The notes: generated from the letters alone by a model not told the origin. DNA of 64,000 nucleotides from Bacteroidia bacterium (GCA_030429045.1 JAUIEA010000001.1:1-64000); one strand, 5' to 3'; positions 24,521 through 35,096 are shown, numbered from the stretch's first letter. Program-made: numbers and translations.

Positions 24521-26527
24521 ATGACCACCTCAGCGCAAGATCTTCCCGCACTAGCCTTTGACCGGAAAGGAATGGAAGATGATGAATTGCTCCGCCTTTA
24601 CCGACACCTGATCCTGCCACGACTGGTTGAAGAGAAAATGCTCATTCTGCTTCGTCAGGGACGGATCAGCAAATGGTTCAGTGGTATCGGCCAGGAAGCC
24701 ATCGCCGTCGGAACGACCGCCGCCCTGGAACCCGACGAACTGATGTTCACCATGCATCGCAATCTCGGGGTGTTTACCACCCGGGAGATGCCCCTCGACA
24801 AACTGGTCGCCCAGTGGCAGGGAAAGAAGACCGGCTTTTCGAAAGGCCGTGAACGATCCTTTCACTTTGGTGCACTGGAATACGGCATAGTGGGGATGAT
24901 CTCTCACCTGGGACCCCAGCTCTCCCTGGCCTCCGGAGTGGCCCTGGCACACAAACTGCGTGCGGAGGGCAAGGTATCGCTGGCATTTACCGGGGAAGGC
25001 GGTACCAGTCAGGGCGAATTCCACGAAGCCCTCAATGTCGCCTCGGTCTGGGACCTGCCTGTCATCTTCCTCATCGAGAACAACGGATACGGGCTGAGCA
25101 CACCCACCAACGAACAGTATCGCTGCACCAACCTGGCCACCCGCGGTGCAGGCTATGGCATGGAATCGCACACCATCGATGGCAATAATATCCTCGAGGT
25201 CTATCAGACGGTCAAGGATCTGGCATCCTCCATGCGGACCCGGCCACGACCTGTCCTCCTGGAATGCATGACCTTCCGCATGCGGGGTCATGAAGAGGCT
25301 TCGGGAACGAAATATGTCCCCCAGGAACTCTTCACCCAATGGGAAGCCAAAGATCCCGTCAAAACCTATGAGGAGTGGTTGATCTCGGAAGGACTCCTCG
25401 ACGAAGAGGCAACCATTGCCGTACGGGGAAGCTTCAAGCAATTCATCAACGACGCCATCGAACGGGCATTTGAAGAGCCTGATCCAGTCCCTGATATTCA
25501 GGAAGAACTGCGGGATGTCTATGCCCCCTATACCCCAACAGAATTGCCCCCCATCTCCGCAGAACGCAAAGAAATGCGCTACGTAGATGCCGTTTCTGAT
25601 GGCTTGCGTCAGGGGATGGAAGTGCATGACAACCTGATCCTCATGGGCCAGGACATCGCAGAATACGGCGGGGTCTTCAAGATCACGGATGGATTTGTCC
25701 GGCAGTTTGGCAAAGATCGGGTGCGCAATACACCCCTGTGTGAAAGTGCCATCATCGGCATCAGCCAGGGCCTGAGCTTCAAAGGGTTCAAGTCCATGGT
25801 GGAAATGCAGTTTGCCGACTTTGTCACCTGCGGTTTCAACCAGATCATCAACAATCTGGCAAAGGCCCATTATCGATGGGGCGCCAGTGCAGATGTGGTC
25901 ATTCGGATGCCCGCAGGTGCAGGGGTGGGAGCTGGTCCGTTTCATTCGCAGAGCAATGAGGTCTGGTTTGCCCACACACCCGGGCTGAAGGTGGTCTTTC
26001 CAGCTAGCCCGACCGATGCCAAGGGGCTCCTCCTGTCTGCCTTGGATGATCCCAATCCGGTCCTGTTCTTCGAACATAAAGCCTTGTACAGAGCCGTATC
26101 AGAAGACGTCCCGGTTGACCCCTACCACATCCCGTTAGGGAAGGCCAAACTGGTCAGACAGGGAACGGATGTCTCCATTATTACGTACGGAATGGGGGTA
26201 CATTGGGCCACCAAAGCCGTGGCCGAGCTGGATATCGATGCCGATATCCTGGATCTGCGAACCCTGATGCCCCTGGACTATGCAGCCATCGAAGACACCG
26301 TAAAAAAGACGAACCGGGTGATCATCCTGCATGAAGACACCCTCTTCCTGGGGATCGGTGGAGAGATCAGCGCCTGGATCAATGAACACCTTTTTGAATA
26401 TCTGGATGCACCGGTGATGCGCAGTGCTTCTTTGGACACGCCCATTCCGTTTGCCATCCCATTGGAGCAGCAGTTTCTGCCTCCCAATCGTTTTCGTGAA
26501 CAACTTCAAAACCTGTTGGTCTACTAA
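24521..26527 (+). CDS. Fused alpha/beta 2-oxoacid dehydrogenase E1 component
   Basis: Alpha half GEGGTSQGEFHEALNVASVWDLPVIFLIENNGYGLSTP; beta half LMGQDIAEYGGVFKITDGFVRQFGKDRVRNTPLCESAIIGISQGLSFKGFKSMVEMQFADF. Confidence 0.93.
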   Translation: MTTSAQDLPALAFDRKGMEDDELLRLYRHLILPRLVEEKMLILLRQGRISKWFSGIGQEAIAVGTTAALEPDELMFTMHRNLGVFTTREMPLDKLVAQWQGKKTGFSKGRERSFHFGALEYGIVGMISHLGPQLSLASGVALAHKLRAEGKVSLAFTGEGGTSQGEFHEALNVASVWDLPVIFLIENNGYGLSTPTNEQYRCTNLATRGAGYGMESHTIDGNNILEVYQTVKDLASSMRTRPRPVLLECMTFRMRGHEEASGTKYVPQELFTQWEAKDPVKTYEEWLISEGLLDEEATIAVRGSFKQFINDAIERAFEEPDPVPDIQEELRDVYAPYTPTELPPISAERKEMRYVDAVSDGLRQGMEVHDNLILMGQDIAEYGGVFKITDGFVRQFGKDRVRNTPLCESAIIGISQGLSFKGFKSMVEMQFADFVTCGFNQIINNLAKAHYRWGASADVVIRMPAGAGVGAGPFHSQSNEVWFAHTPGLKVVFPASPTDAKGLLLSALDDPNPVLFFEHKALYRAVSEDVPVDPYHIPLGKAKLVRQGTDVSIITYGMGVHWATKAVAELDIDADILDLRTLMPLDYAAIEDTVKKTNRVIILHEDTLFLGIGGEISAWINEHLFEYLDAPVMRSASLDTPIPFAIPLEQQFLPPNRFREQLQNLLVY

Positions 26528-26958
26528 TGGAAAAGGATTTTTCTACCCTGATATCGGTCAGCGGTCTGCCCGGTTTGTATCGCGTCGTGGCCAATCGCCA
26601 CAACGGGCTGATCATTGAAGATCTCACCAATGGTCAAAAGCGTTTTGCACCGGTCCGGTCTCATCAGTTTTCTCTCCTGGCTTCGATCGGGATCTATACC
26701 GAAGATGGCACGGAGGATCTGCAGAATGTATTCCTGGCCATGGATGCTCATGCAACTCCGGCACCGGATGTTTCTGTTGCCAAGGATGAAGAACTGCGCC
26801 TGTACTTCAGGGAGATCCTGCCTTCCTATGATGAGGAAATGGTGCGCATGAGTGACATCCGCAAGGTCATCAAATGGTTCCACTTCATCAAGGAGAATGA
26901 CCTGATGCCCGAAGCCAGCGAATCAACGGCTCCGGCGGCAGAATCAGAGGAGGAGTAG
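26527..26958 (+). CDS. DUF5606-like domain protein
   Basis: LISVSGLPGLYRVVANRHNGLIIEDLTNGQKRFAPVRSHQFSLLASIGIYTEDGTEDLQNVF. Confidence 0.75.
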   Translation: MEKDFSTLISVSGLPGLYRVVANRHNGLIIEDLTNGQKRFAPVRSHQFSLLASIGIYTEDGTEDLQNVFLAMDAHATPAPDVSVAKDEELRLYFREILPSYDEEMVRMSDIRKVIKWFHFIKENDLMPEASESTAPAAESEEE

Positions 26959-26994
26959 ATCAGCGTTAGACAGTAATTTCCGTTCTCGAGTAGA

Positions 26995-27525
26995 TCAGGC
27001 TTTGGCCTTGAAGGTCAACCTGAGGGTAAAACTGAGGGCTGAAGGAGAAGGCTGCCGGAGGCGGAAACCCATCCGCAAATTCATTGCACTTTGGGTCAGC
27101 CAGGGCTTGAAGTCGGCCAATGTCCCCACCAGGACTACCCTGGTTCCGGTATTCAGAGGCACACTCGGTGTATAGAAACATTCGTATCGATTCTGCCCAT
27201 CCAGGAGTTCGACAAAGATCTCCTGAAAATAGGCCAGATCTGCAGGAGCAAGAACTACCTCCAACTGGCCATCATACGGTTCAATTCGGGCAATATCGGC
27301 CTTTGTAAGCCCGTGATCTGCCAGGATGGATTCGATTCGGGTGGGCACCTTGTTAAACTCGACAAAGTGGGTCTGGATCGTATTCAACGCCGCAGGCATA
27401 TCCACCTGGAAGACATAGACCATGTCAAAGAGTGTCGGTGCCTCATCTTTCTTGCATCCCGAGGTACCACCAAAGATCAGGGCGGCCAGGAGCAAAGCGA
27501 TGAATCGGAAAGCGGGTTGACCCAT
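26995..27525 (-). CDS. Putative lipoprotein
   Basis: Lipobox-like signal MGQPAFRFIALLLAALIFGGTSGCKKD. Confidence 0.6.
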   Translation of the reverse strand: MGQPAFRFIALLLAALIFGGTSGCKKDEAPTLFDMVYVFQVDMPAALNTIQTHFVEFNKVPTRIESILADHGLTKADIARIEPYDGQLEVVLAPADLAYFQEIFVELLDGQNRYECFYTPSVPLNTGTRVVLVGTLADFKPWLTQSAMNLRMGFRLRQPSPSALSFTLRLTFKAKA

Positions 27526-27539
27526 GGCGTTCGTTTGGT

Positions 27540-28451
27540 TTACCGGATTTCAGAAGTGATCAGTTCATTCTGATCGATCTCCTGAAGAACGTTCAATATG
27601 TCGTCCAGATTTTTCATGACCCGAATTCCCGCTCCAGTAGCGATCCCCTGGACCAATACCTGATAGCCGGTAATGAGGATCTTCTTTCCCACGCAGACCT
27701 TCTTCAAGTCTTCCAGGTACTGATGCACACTCTGACGTGTAAAGGCCTCGGAAATGATGGTCACCACGTAGTCTGTTTGATAGATCTTGCAGGCTTCTGC
27801 CAGGTCTACCAAACTGGTATTCTGACCCAGGTACAGCACCTTGTGTCCCCGATTGCGGATCAAATACTGGAGAAAGAGAAGACTCAGCTCTTGTGCTTCA
27901 CCCTCCGGCAAATACAATATGAATGACTTCTCCGCATGCTGGGCATACGGGATCTCATCCAGAGCTGCGATGAGCTTCTGGCGAACCAGGTTGGAGATAA
28001 AACTCTCCTGAACGGCATGAATGGATCCTGTCAACCAGAGCAGGGACAACTTGTCCAGGAAGGGATAGATCACCTCCAGCATGGTCCGTTCAAAGCCGAT
28101 GGCCCGGATATTGGACGACAGAATGGTTTCAAACTTGCCTTCATCCAGTTCCATCATGGAGATGGTCAGTGCGTCGACCTGTACCGTATCCTCGAACGTC
28201 CCGCTGGACAATTCGTTGACGGCAGCCTTGATCTCCTCCTCATCCATTGAGGCGATCCGGGAGATCTTGAAGCCATTCTTGTTGAGGATGGAAATATTCA
28301 GCAGTTGGCGGAGGTCGCCGTCCTCATAATACCGGATGTTCGTAGGTGTCCGTTTCGGGTGAATGATATTATATCGCTGCTCCCATATCCGAATGGTATG
28401 GGCCTTAATGCCGGATAGCATCTCCAGATCCTTAATTGAATAGACAGCCAC
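27540..28451 (-). CDS. MerR-family regulator with B12-binding-like C-terminal domain
   Basis: YSIKDLEMLSGIKAHTIRIWEQRYNIIHPKRTPTNIRYYEDGDLRQLLNI; C-terminal LPEGEAQELSLLFLQYLIRNRGHKVLYLGQNTSLVDL. Confidence 0.9.
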   Translation of the reverse strand: MAVYSIKDLEMLSGIKAHTIRIWEQRYNIIHPKRTPTNIRYYEDGDLRQLLNISILNKNGFKISRIASMDEEEIKAAVNELSSGTFEDTVQVDALTISMMELDEGKFETILSSNIRAIGFERTMLEVIYPFLDKLSLLWLTGSIHAVQESFISNLVRQKLIAALDEIPYAQHAEKSFILYLPEGEAQELSLLFLQYLIRNRGHKVLYLGQNTSLVDLAEACKIYQTDYVVTIISEAFTRQSVHQYLEDLKKVCVGKKILITGYQVLVQGIATGAGIRVMKNLDDILNVLQEIDQNELITSEIR

Positions 28452-28571
28452 AGCGATTGTTTGGTGGAAAAAAGAAACAGTCGGATTGGAAAAATGGTTC
28501 TCAAAGGGTTCTCCCCCTTCCTGAAGGACACCCGAATCAAATCCGTAGTTTTAGCCCTTCAATCCTTTAGA

Positions 28572-31500
28572 ATGCGGCAAAGCCTACTCCTTATCCTGAC
28601 GAGTCTCTTTTTGATCCATCTCGTTCATGCTCAAAATACAACCTTTCCGGTACAGGGGATTCCCGACCCGCGCCTGGATTGGTACGCCTTTACCCATGCC
28701 AACATCCATGTCAATGGCAACCAGACCTTACGGGATGCCACCCTGGTGATTCGCGAAGGGCGGATCACCGCCATGGGTACCCAGGTCCAGCCTCCCCTCG
28801 GGGCAGTGGTGATCGATCTTCAGGGACGGTCCATCTATCCCGCGTTCATTGACCTCTCGACCGATTATGGCCTCACGGCAGCAGAAGAAGACAGTCCTGG
28901 AAGGCGGGGCTCACGTCGGGACAGCGACATGTGGATCTCGGAACGGCCCGGAGCCTACGCCTGGAATGATGCCCTCAAATGTGACTTCAGCGCCGGAGCG
29001 GCTTTTCAACCCGATTCCAAACGGGGAGAGGATTTCCGGAAAGCCGGTTTTGCCTGGGTCCTCACACACCGCCAGGATGGATTGTCAAGAGGGACATCTG
29101 CCCTGGTCAATCTTTCTGAGGGTGAAGCCGGTCAGGCCCTGATCCGAGAGAAGGTGGGCCATCACCTCTCCTTCAAAAAAGGCACATCGCCCATGTCCTA
29201 TCCCGGGTCACTGATGGGTTGTATTGCCCTGCTGCGGCAAACTTATCTGGATGGCGAATGGCTGCAGCGTACTTCCTCCGCTCAAGAACGAAATCTGACA
29301 CTTCAGGCCTGGAATAACGCCCTTAAACTGCCCCAGTTCTTCGAAGTCCGCGATTGGCAGGAAGTCCTGCGCGCACAGAAGATCGCCCGCGAATTTGACC
29401 AGACCTATATCTATCGCGGTGCCGGAGACGAATATCGCCGTATTGACGAGTTGAAACGCATCAAGGCGTCCTTTATCCTCCCGCTGACCTTTCCCGAAGC
29501 CTACCAGATCGACGATCCATATGACGCCCTGCAAGTGTCCCTTGAAGATATGATGCATTGGGAATGGGCCCCTGCCAATCCGGGTGCACTCGCGCGTGCT
29601 GGCATTCCCTTTGCCTTCACGATGGAAGGCTTGAAAAAACCGGAGGATTTTTTCTCAGCAATACGAAAGGCGATTGACAATGGTCTCGACGAGGCTCGGG
29701 CCCTGGAAGCCCTGACACAAGTGCCCGCAAGCATGATCGGCATGAGTCATGAACTGGGAAGCGTCGAGGTAGGCAAACGAGCTTCTTTCCTCATCACTTC
29801 AGGTCCCATCTTTGAAGAGGGCACCATCCTGTTCGAAAACTGGATCGACGGCAAACCGTTCGTCCTGCAAGCCGCCGATGAACCCGATCTGGATGGCAAA
29901 TATGACCTCACCGTGGGTTCGGCCTCCTTTCGGTTTGAGGTGCGTGGAGGGGAGAAAAAGAATACCTATCAACTGTTCCTGAACGATACCACCCGGGTAG
30001 ACATGAAGGGTAAATGGGACCGTGGTCGGGTGGACCTCCAATTCCAATTATCCGATTCGCCCGGTGCCTACCTCCTCAGTGGATACCAGCAAGACAAGGT
30101 GTGGAATGGCCGGGGAACGGACGATAGTGGAAATTGGGTGGCCTGGCGAGCTGTCTTTCAGGATACGACCCAGACTAAATCGAAACCCGATAAACCCAAA
30201 GAGCCCTTTGACCTCGCCAGCCTGAGTCCTATTCGATACCCCTTCCTGCCTTATGGTTGGACGGAACAACCGCAGCAAGGGACCTGGCTCATCAAGAATG
30301 CGACCATCTGGACGAATACCGAAGAGGGCATTCTCCAGGGTTCCGACATATTTATCCGGGATGGCAAGGTGAAAAAGATAGGTCAGAACCTGAACGTACC
30401 GAAAGCACAGATCCTGGATGCCGGGGGCAAGCATGTTACACCGGGCATGATCGATGAGCATTCGCATATCGCCATCTCTCGCGGTGTCAACGAGTGTACC
30501 CAGGAAAATACGGCGGAAGTGCGCATTGGAGATGTCGTCAACAGTGAGGATATCAATATCTATCGCCAGCTGGCCAGTGGCGTGACGACTTCCCAACTCC
30601 TGCATGGCTCCTGCAATCCGGTGGGCGGCCAAAGTGCGATTATCAAGTTGCGCTGGGGATCTACCCCCGAGCAGATGAAGTTGGAAGATGCGCCCGGCTT
30701 CATCAAGTTTGCCCTGGGAGAAAACGTCAAACGATCCAACGGTGGACGAAACAACACACGCTACCCCAACACCCGGATGGGTGTAGAACAGGTCTATGTC
30801 AACGCCTTTCAGCGGGCCAGGGAATATGCACAGTTGAAAGAAAATCCGGCTACAGCCAATCGAATGCGTCGGGACCTGGAGTTGGAAACCATGTTAGAGA
30901 TCCTGAACCAGGAACGGTTCATCACCTGCCACTCCTATATTCAATCCGAGATCAACATGCTCATGCATGTGGCCGAATCCTTTGGTTTTCGGGTGAACAC
31001 CTTCACCCATATCCTGGAGGGCTACAAGGTGGCCGATAAAATGGCCAGGCACGGCGCTGGTGGTTCTTCCTTTTCCGATTGGTGGGCCTACAAGTTTGAG
31101 GTCTATGATGCCATCCCCTACAACGGGGCTCTGATGCACGGGGAGGGCGTTGTCACTGCGTTCAACTCCGATGATGCGGAGATGGCCAGACGATTGAACC
31201 AGGAGGCCGCCAAGGCCGTGCGTTATGGCGGCGTATCCGAGGAAGAAGCCCTGAAGTTTGTCACCCTCAATCCAGCCAAACTCCTGCATATCGATGATCG
31301 GGTCGGGAGTATCAAACCCGGCATGGATGCAGACCTGGTGGTCTGGTCAGATCATCCACTATCCATTTACGCCCATGCTGAGGTCACCTTCCTGGATGGC
31401 ATCAAGATGGTCGATGAAGAGATGGGCCGTCTGGCACGTCAGGAAATTCAGAAGGAACGTCAGCGCCTGATCAACAAGATGAAAGCCGAAGGAGGCAAGA

Positions 31501-31574
31501 ACAAACGACCCCCGGGTCGACGAGGTCAACGCCTGTATCATTGCGACTCCGATTTCGATGAGATTTCTGAATGA
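28572..31574 (+). CDS. Amidohydrolase-family protein with two amidohydrolase-like modules
   Basis: Signal MRQSLLLILTSLFLIHLVHAQ; C-terminal module GGKHVTPGMIDEHSHIAISRG ... TLNPAKLLHIDDRVGSIKPGMDADLVVWSDHPL. Confidence 0.88.
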   Translation: MRQSLLLILTSLFLIHLVHAQNTTFPVQGIPDPRLDWYAFTHANIHVNGNQTLRDATLVIREGRITAMGTQVQPPLGAVVIDLQGRSIYPAFIDLSTDYGLTAAEEDSPGRRGSRRDSDMWISERPGAYAWNDALKCDFSAGAAFQPDSKRGEDFRKAGFAWVLTHRQDGLSRGTSALVNLSEGEAGQALIREKVGHHLSFKKGTSPMSYPGSLMGCIALLRQTYLDGEWLQRTSSAQERNLTLQAWNNALKLPQFFEVRDWQEVLRAQKIAREFDQTYIYRGAGDEYRRIDELKRIKASFILPLTFPEAYQIDDPYDALQVSLEDMMHWEWAPANPGALARAGIPFAFTMEGLKKPEDFFSAIRKAIDNGLDEARALEALTQVPASMIGMSHELGSVEVGKRASFLITSGPIFEEGTILFENWIDGKPFVLQAADEPDLDGKYDLTVGSASFRFEVRGGEKKNTYQLFLNDTTRVDMKGKWDRGRVDLQFQLSDSPGAYLLSGYQQDKVWNGRGTDDSGNWVAWRAVFQDTTQTKSKPDKPKEPFDLASLSPIRYPFLPYGWTEQPQQGTWLIKNATIWTNTEEGILQGSDIFIRDGKVKKIGQNLNVPKAQILDAGGKHVTPGMIDEHSHIAISRGVNECTQENTAEVRIGDVVNSEDINIYRQLASGVTTSQLLHGSCNPVGGQSAIIKLRWGSTPEQMKLEDAPGFIKFALGENVKRSNGGRNNTRYPNTRMGVEQVYVNAFQRAREYAQLKENPATANRMRRDLELETMLEILNQERFITCHSYIQSEINMLMHVAESFGFRVNTFTHILEGYKVADKMARHGAGGSSFSDWWAYKFEVYDAIPYNGALMHGEGVVTAFNSDDAEMARRLNQEAAKAVRYGGVSEEEALKFVTLNPAKLLHIDDRVGSIKPGMDADLVVWSDHPLSIYAHAEVTFLDGIKMVDEEMGRLARQEIQKERQRLINKMKAEGGKNKRPPGRRGQRLYHCDSDFDEISE

Positions 31575-31590
31575 TCTTCAAATGCCTCTA

Positions 31591-32892
31591 ATGCGACACA
31601 TCATGACCCTCAAATATCTGCTTTTCACCCTGCTGGTTTTGCCAGCCACCCTTCTCGCTCAACCGGCGCCTGCACCGCCACAACAGGAACCTATTGCCAT
31701 CATCGGGGCCACCTTGCATATTGGCAACGGACAGGTCATGGAGAACAGTGTCATTCTCTTCGAAGGAGGAAAGATCATTGCTGTGGATCTGATGACGCGC
31801 AATTCGGAGTGGCAAAAGGACCGGTATCGCCAGATCCGGGCGGAAGGCCAGCATGTCTATCCCGGATTGATCGCCCTGAACACCACCCTCGGTTTGAATG
31901 AGATCGGTGCTATTCCGGCAACCCATGATATGAATGAATTCGGGTCGGACAATTCCAATGCCCGGACCATTGTCGCTTATGATGCTGACTCACGAGTGAT
32001 CCCGACTGTACGCACCAATGGTGTCCTGATGGCCCAGATCGTTCCCGGTAGCGGGCGCTGGCCTGGCCTGAGCAGTGTGGTCCAGCTGGATGCCTGGAAT
32101 TGGGAGGATGCAGCCTATGCGACCGATGAAGGGGTCTTTCTGCAATGGCCCTCGCCCTATGCCCGGAGTGGTTGGTGGGCTGAACCCGGAGTGTCCACCC
32201 GAAACAAAGACTACCAGAAACAGATCGATGAGATCGATGTCTTCGTCCGGGAGGCCGCCGCATATGGGCAAATAGCCATTGTGGAAGAGAAGAACCTGCG
32301 CTTTGAAGGTCTTCGTCCGGTATTTTCCGGCAATCGCCACCTCTACATTGAAGCCGGGGATGCTCTGGCCATCCAGGATGCAGTGCTTTGGGCTGCACAA
32401 TACCAGATCAAGCCGATTATCGTCGGCGCCCGGGACAGCTGGATGATCACCGAATTCCTGAAAGAGCATCAGATCTCCGTGGTGTTGTCCGAAACACATC
32501 GACTCCCGACACATCCGGAAGACGACATTCTCCTTCCCTTCAAAACCCCATCCCTTCTGGCAGAGGCCGGGGTATCCTATGCACTGGCCGTGGATGGTTT
32601 CTGGCAGCAGCGCAATCTGGCTTATCAGGCCGGTCAGGCGGCGGGCTGGATGCCCAAAGAAGAAGCGCTGAAAGCCATCACCCTTTCGCCAGCCCGTATC
32701 CTGGGATTGGACGATCGCATCGGCTCTCTCGAAGAAGGCAAGGATGCTACCCTGTTCATCTGCCCGGGGGATGTTCTGGATATGCGGAGCAGTGAAGTGA
32801 CCCAGGCCTTCATCCAGGGACGGGAGATCGACCTGAACAACAAACAAAAGGAGCTTTATCGGATGTATAAGGAAAAATACGCCCGGGATTAG
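31591..32892 (+). CDS. Amidohydrolase-like secreted protein
   Basis: Signal MTLKYLLFTLLVLPATLLAQ; ITLSPARILGLDDRIGSLEEGKDATLFICPGDVLD. Confidence 0.85.
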   Translation: MRHIMTLKYLLFTLLVLPATLLAQPAPAPPQQEPIAIIGATLHIGNGQVMENSVILFEGGKIIAVDLMTRNSEWQKDRYRQIRAEGQHVYPGLIALNTTLGLNEIGAIPATHDMNEFGSDNSNARTIVAYDADSRVIPTVRTNGVLMAQIVPGSGRWPGLSSVVQLDAWNWEDAAYATDEGVFLQWPSPYARSGWWAEPGVSTRNKDYQKQIDEIDVFVREAAAYGQIAIVEEKNLRFEGLRPVFSGNRHLYIEAGDALAIQDAVLWAAQYQIKPIIVGARDSWMITEFLKEHQISVVLSETHRLPTHPEDDILLPFKTPSLLAEAGVSYALAVDGFWQQRNLAYQAGQAAGWMPKEEALKAITLSPARILGLDDRIGSLEEGKDATLFICPGDVLDMRSSEVTQAFIQGREIDLNNKQKELYRMYKEKYARD

Positions 32893-33229
32893 AGCTCTAT
32901 TACCACCTTCTTGAAGGCTTGAAAGTCAACCTGTTCAGTTTTCCTCATTTTCCAAACGACATTCAGAAAGTGATTCCAGACCCATAAACGGTTCAATTTG
33001 GGAGGACGTTGATGAGGGACATTATCCGTTCAAGTTTTTTGAGCCACGTCAGGAAAACACAACACAATCCATTCATATTTGTACCGGTCTGGTATAAAAC
33101 TGCTTGTAGTCGAACGTCTGGATTCCCTGACAGTTCAACGCCGGGAAAATGCCTGAGAACCGAACTTTCACCAGTCAATCCCTTGCATCCGGGACCTATA
33201 ATCCCGATCTTTAAGGGCCGAAACGGACC

Positions 33230-33700
33230 TTGATGAAAGCCATTACCCCTCTTTGCTTCCTCACGGTCCTCATGGCCCTGTCTTCCTGTGCCAAAGAGGA
33301 CCTCAGTACTACTATTGATACCTTCATTTTCGGACACTTCTACGGGGAGTGTACCGGAGAACGCTGTATCGAAACCTACAAACTCGAGAGTGAAAAACTC
33401 TATGAGGATGTACTGGATCGGTATGCAGGAGGTGATCACCAGAACTTCGGGTTCCAGCAATTGCCGGACAACCTGAAAAAGCAACTGCCCGATCTGGTCA
33501 GTCTGCTACCGGCCCAACTCTATCAACAACCCTCCACCATCGGAATGCCCGATGCCGGCGATTGGGGCGGCATCTATCTTCAGGTCCGTAAACAAGGTGT
33601 GACCTATTGGTGGCTCATCGACAAGGCCGAAGACAATCTGCCAGACTGGCTGCTTCCCTTCAAGCAGGAGATCGAAGCCGCGATCGAACTGCTTCCTTGA
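33230..33700 (+). CDS. Putative lipoprotein
   Basis: MKAITPLCFLTVLMALSSCAKED lipobox. Confidence 0.65.
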   Translation: MMKAITPLCFLTVLMALSSCAKEDLSTTIDTFIFGHFYGECTGERCIETYKLESEKLYEDVLDRYAGGDHQNFGFQQLPDNLKKQLPDLVSLLPAQLYQQPSTIGMPDAGDWGGIYLQVRKQGVTYWWLIDKAEDNLPDWLLPFKQEIEAAIELLP

Positions 33701-33702
33701 AG

Positions 33703-33731
33703 GAGGTTATGAGGTTATGAGTGGAGGAGAA
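33703..33731 (+). repeat. Octamer-type purine repeat just after a stop codon
   Basis: GGAGGTTATGAGGTTATGAGTGGAGGAG; stop TGA ends at 33700. Confidence 0.8.
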
Positions 33732-33877
33732 CGTCAATCCAATTGACGCTTGATATTTCCGGGCTATTTACCCTATACCTTTCACCATTTACCAGCTCTA
33801 CCGAGGAGCCCTCCAACCATGTGACGAAGCCACTAGCGCATCCACAAGCGCATCCAAGCGAATGGCGAATAGCAATC

Positions 33878-34519
33878 TTAGTCCTGTAATAGCTGCATAG
33901 AGCCCATCATGGCTTCTGCATCCCCGGGGCCAAGTGCATAGGTCTCCGGATACATGACCATTACCTGATACACCTCCTGACCCCGCTGGACCAGCGAATT
34001 ACACCAGTAGTGGATCAGTCCGTCCCGAAACAACTTGCCATCCTGCCGGATACCGGATTGTCCGGACACGGTTATGGGTGTTTCTTTCAACTTGAAATGT
34101 GAAACAGCCACATCATTGCGAATCTGATCGGCAGCGCTGACGGCAATGGCATTCAGATCCACAGGTACCGTGCTCTCATATTCGATGGTATTGACGATCA
34201 TTTGAAAGTCATCCCCATGAATTCCGGAAAAGGTCTCATTTCGCACGATAAATTTCCGGGCCGATTCAGGCACCTGATCACCCATACTCACCAGGGGTTT
34301 GGGAACGGCGATCGATACCGGGTTGGTACCATAGCCCTTGACCACCCAACCGGTCCGATCCAGTGAGTCCCGGATCGCCGGAGGAAAGTCAGTGTCCGCT
34401 GTCTGGGTGGGAAGTTCCTCGTCACCTGCTGCAGGTGCAGATTCTGTTTGTCCACAAGCCATCAGGCCTGAGGTAATCAGAACGATCAGGAAGGGAAAGA
34501 GTCGAATGGAAAAGGTCAT
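33878..34519 (-). CDS. Putative lipoprotein
   Basis: Signal FLIVLITSGLMACGQTES. Confidence 0.6.
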   Translation of the reverse strand: MTFSIRLFPFLIVLITSGLMACGQTESAPAAGDEELPTQTADTDFPPAIRDSLDRTGWVVKGYGTNPVSIAVPKPLVSMGDQVPESARKFIVRNETFSGIHGDDFQMIVNTIEYESTVPVDLNAIAVSAADQIRNDVAVSHFKLKETPITVSGQSGIRQDGKLFRDGLIHYWCNSLVQRGQEVYQVMVMYPETYALGPGDAEAMMGSMQLLQD

Positions 34520-34673
34520 GTTCTTATGATTTGATGGTCCTGCAGTTGTTGAACGTCAATCTTCAGGGGCTGATCTGGTTTCGCCTCTCGGGGTAAGACC
34601 ATCTGCCGAAAAGGGGCGATCAAATGGCATGCCAGACGGGCATACTCGGGATGTTGGCGAGGGGTAGATAAGG

Positions 34674-34750
34674 TGGTGACCCCGGCAGGACTCGAACCTG
34701 CAACCTTCAGAACCGGAATCTGACGTTCTATCCAATTGAACTACGGGGCC
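34674..34750 (-). tRNA. tRNA-Arg (anticodon CCG), CCA encoded
   Basis: Reverse complement GGCCCCGTAGTTCAATTGGATAGAACGTCAGATTCCGGTTCTGAAGGTTGCAGGTTCGAGTCCTGCCGGGGTCACCA folds as a cloverleaf; anticodon loop TTCCGGT. Confidence 0.95.
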
Positions 34751-34811
34751 AAAAAGGACGTCAAAAGTAACAACTTCCCCGGATAGCACAGGCATACCTT
34801 GCATACGGGAT

Positions 34812-34847
34812 AAAAAAATTCCCCGGTCTATGGAGCACAGGCCGGGG
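34812..34847 (-). terminator. Rho-independent terminator
   Basis: CCCCGGCCTGTGCTCCATAGACCGGGG followed by AATTTTTTT on the minus strand. Confidence 0.75.
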
Positions 34848-34874
34848 ATCGGTTCGGGAACGAATGTCATCGGA

Positions 34875-35096
34875 TCAGGCTTCTACCGGACAATTCAGGC
34901 TGTATGCCAGGATATTGGCCAGTGTTTTTTCCGTCGGACTGAAGGTCACCTGAGGCAATGCCTGTTTGGCAGCAACCATGGAATCATATTCTTCGGAAAG
35001 CAGTGCATTGATCGCGAGTTCTTGTTGGAGTGCCCGGGTATCTGCAGGAGCAAGCTCCCGGTACAAATAGGCAATTAAAGAAAATGGAGTAGACAT
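34875..35096 (-). CDS. Small conserved hypothetical protein
   Basis: MSTPFSLIAYLYRELAPADTRALQQELAINALLSEEYDSMVAAKQALPQVTFSPTEKTLANILAYSLNCPVEA; followed by a terminator. Confidence 0.6.
   Translation of the reverse strand: MSTPFSLIAYLYRELAPADTRALQQELAINALLSEEYDSMVAAKQALPQVTFSPTEKTLANILAYSLNCPVEA

Noticed and set aside
24551-26077. 508-aa minus-strand ORF
   Set aside because: Antisense to the well-supported E1 dehydrogenase; no domain motifs. Mirror frame of a codon-biased gene.
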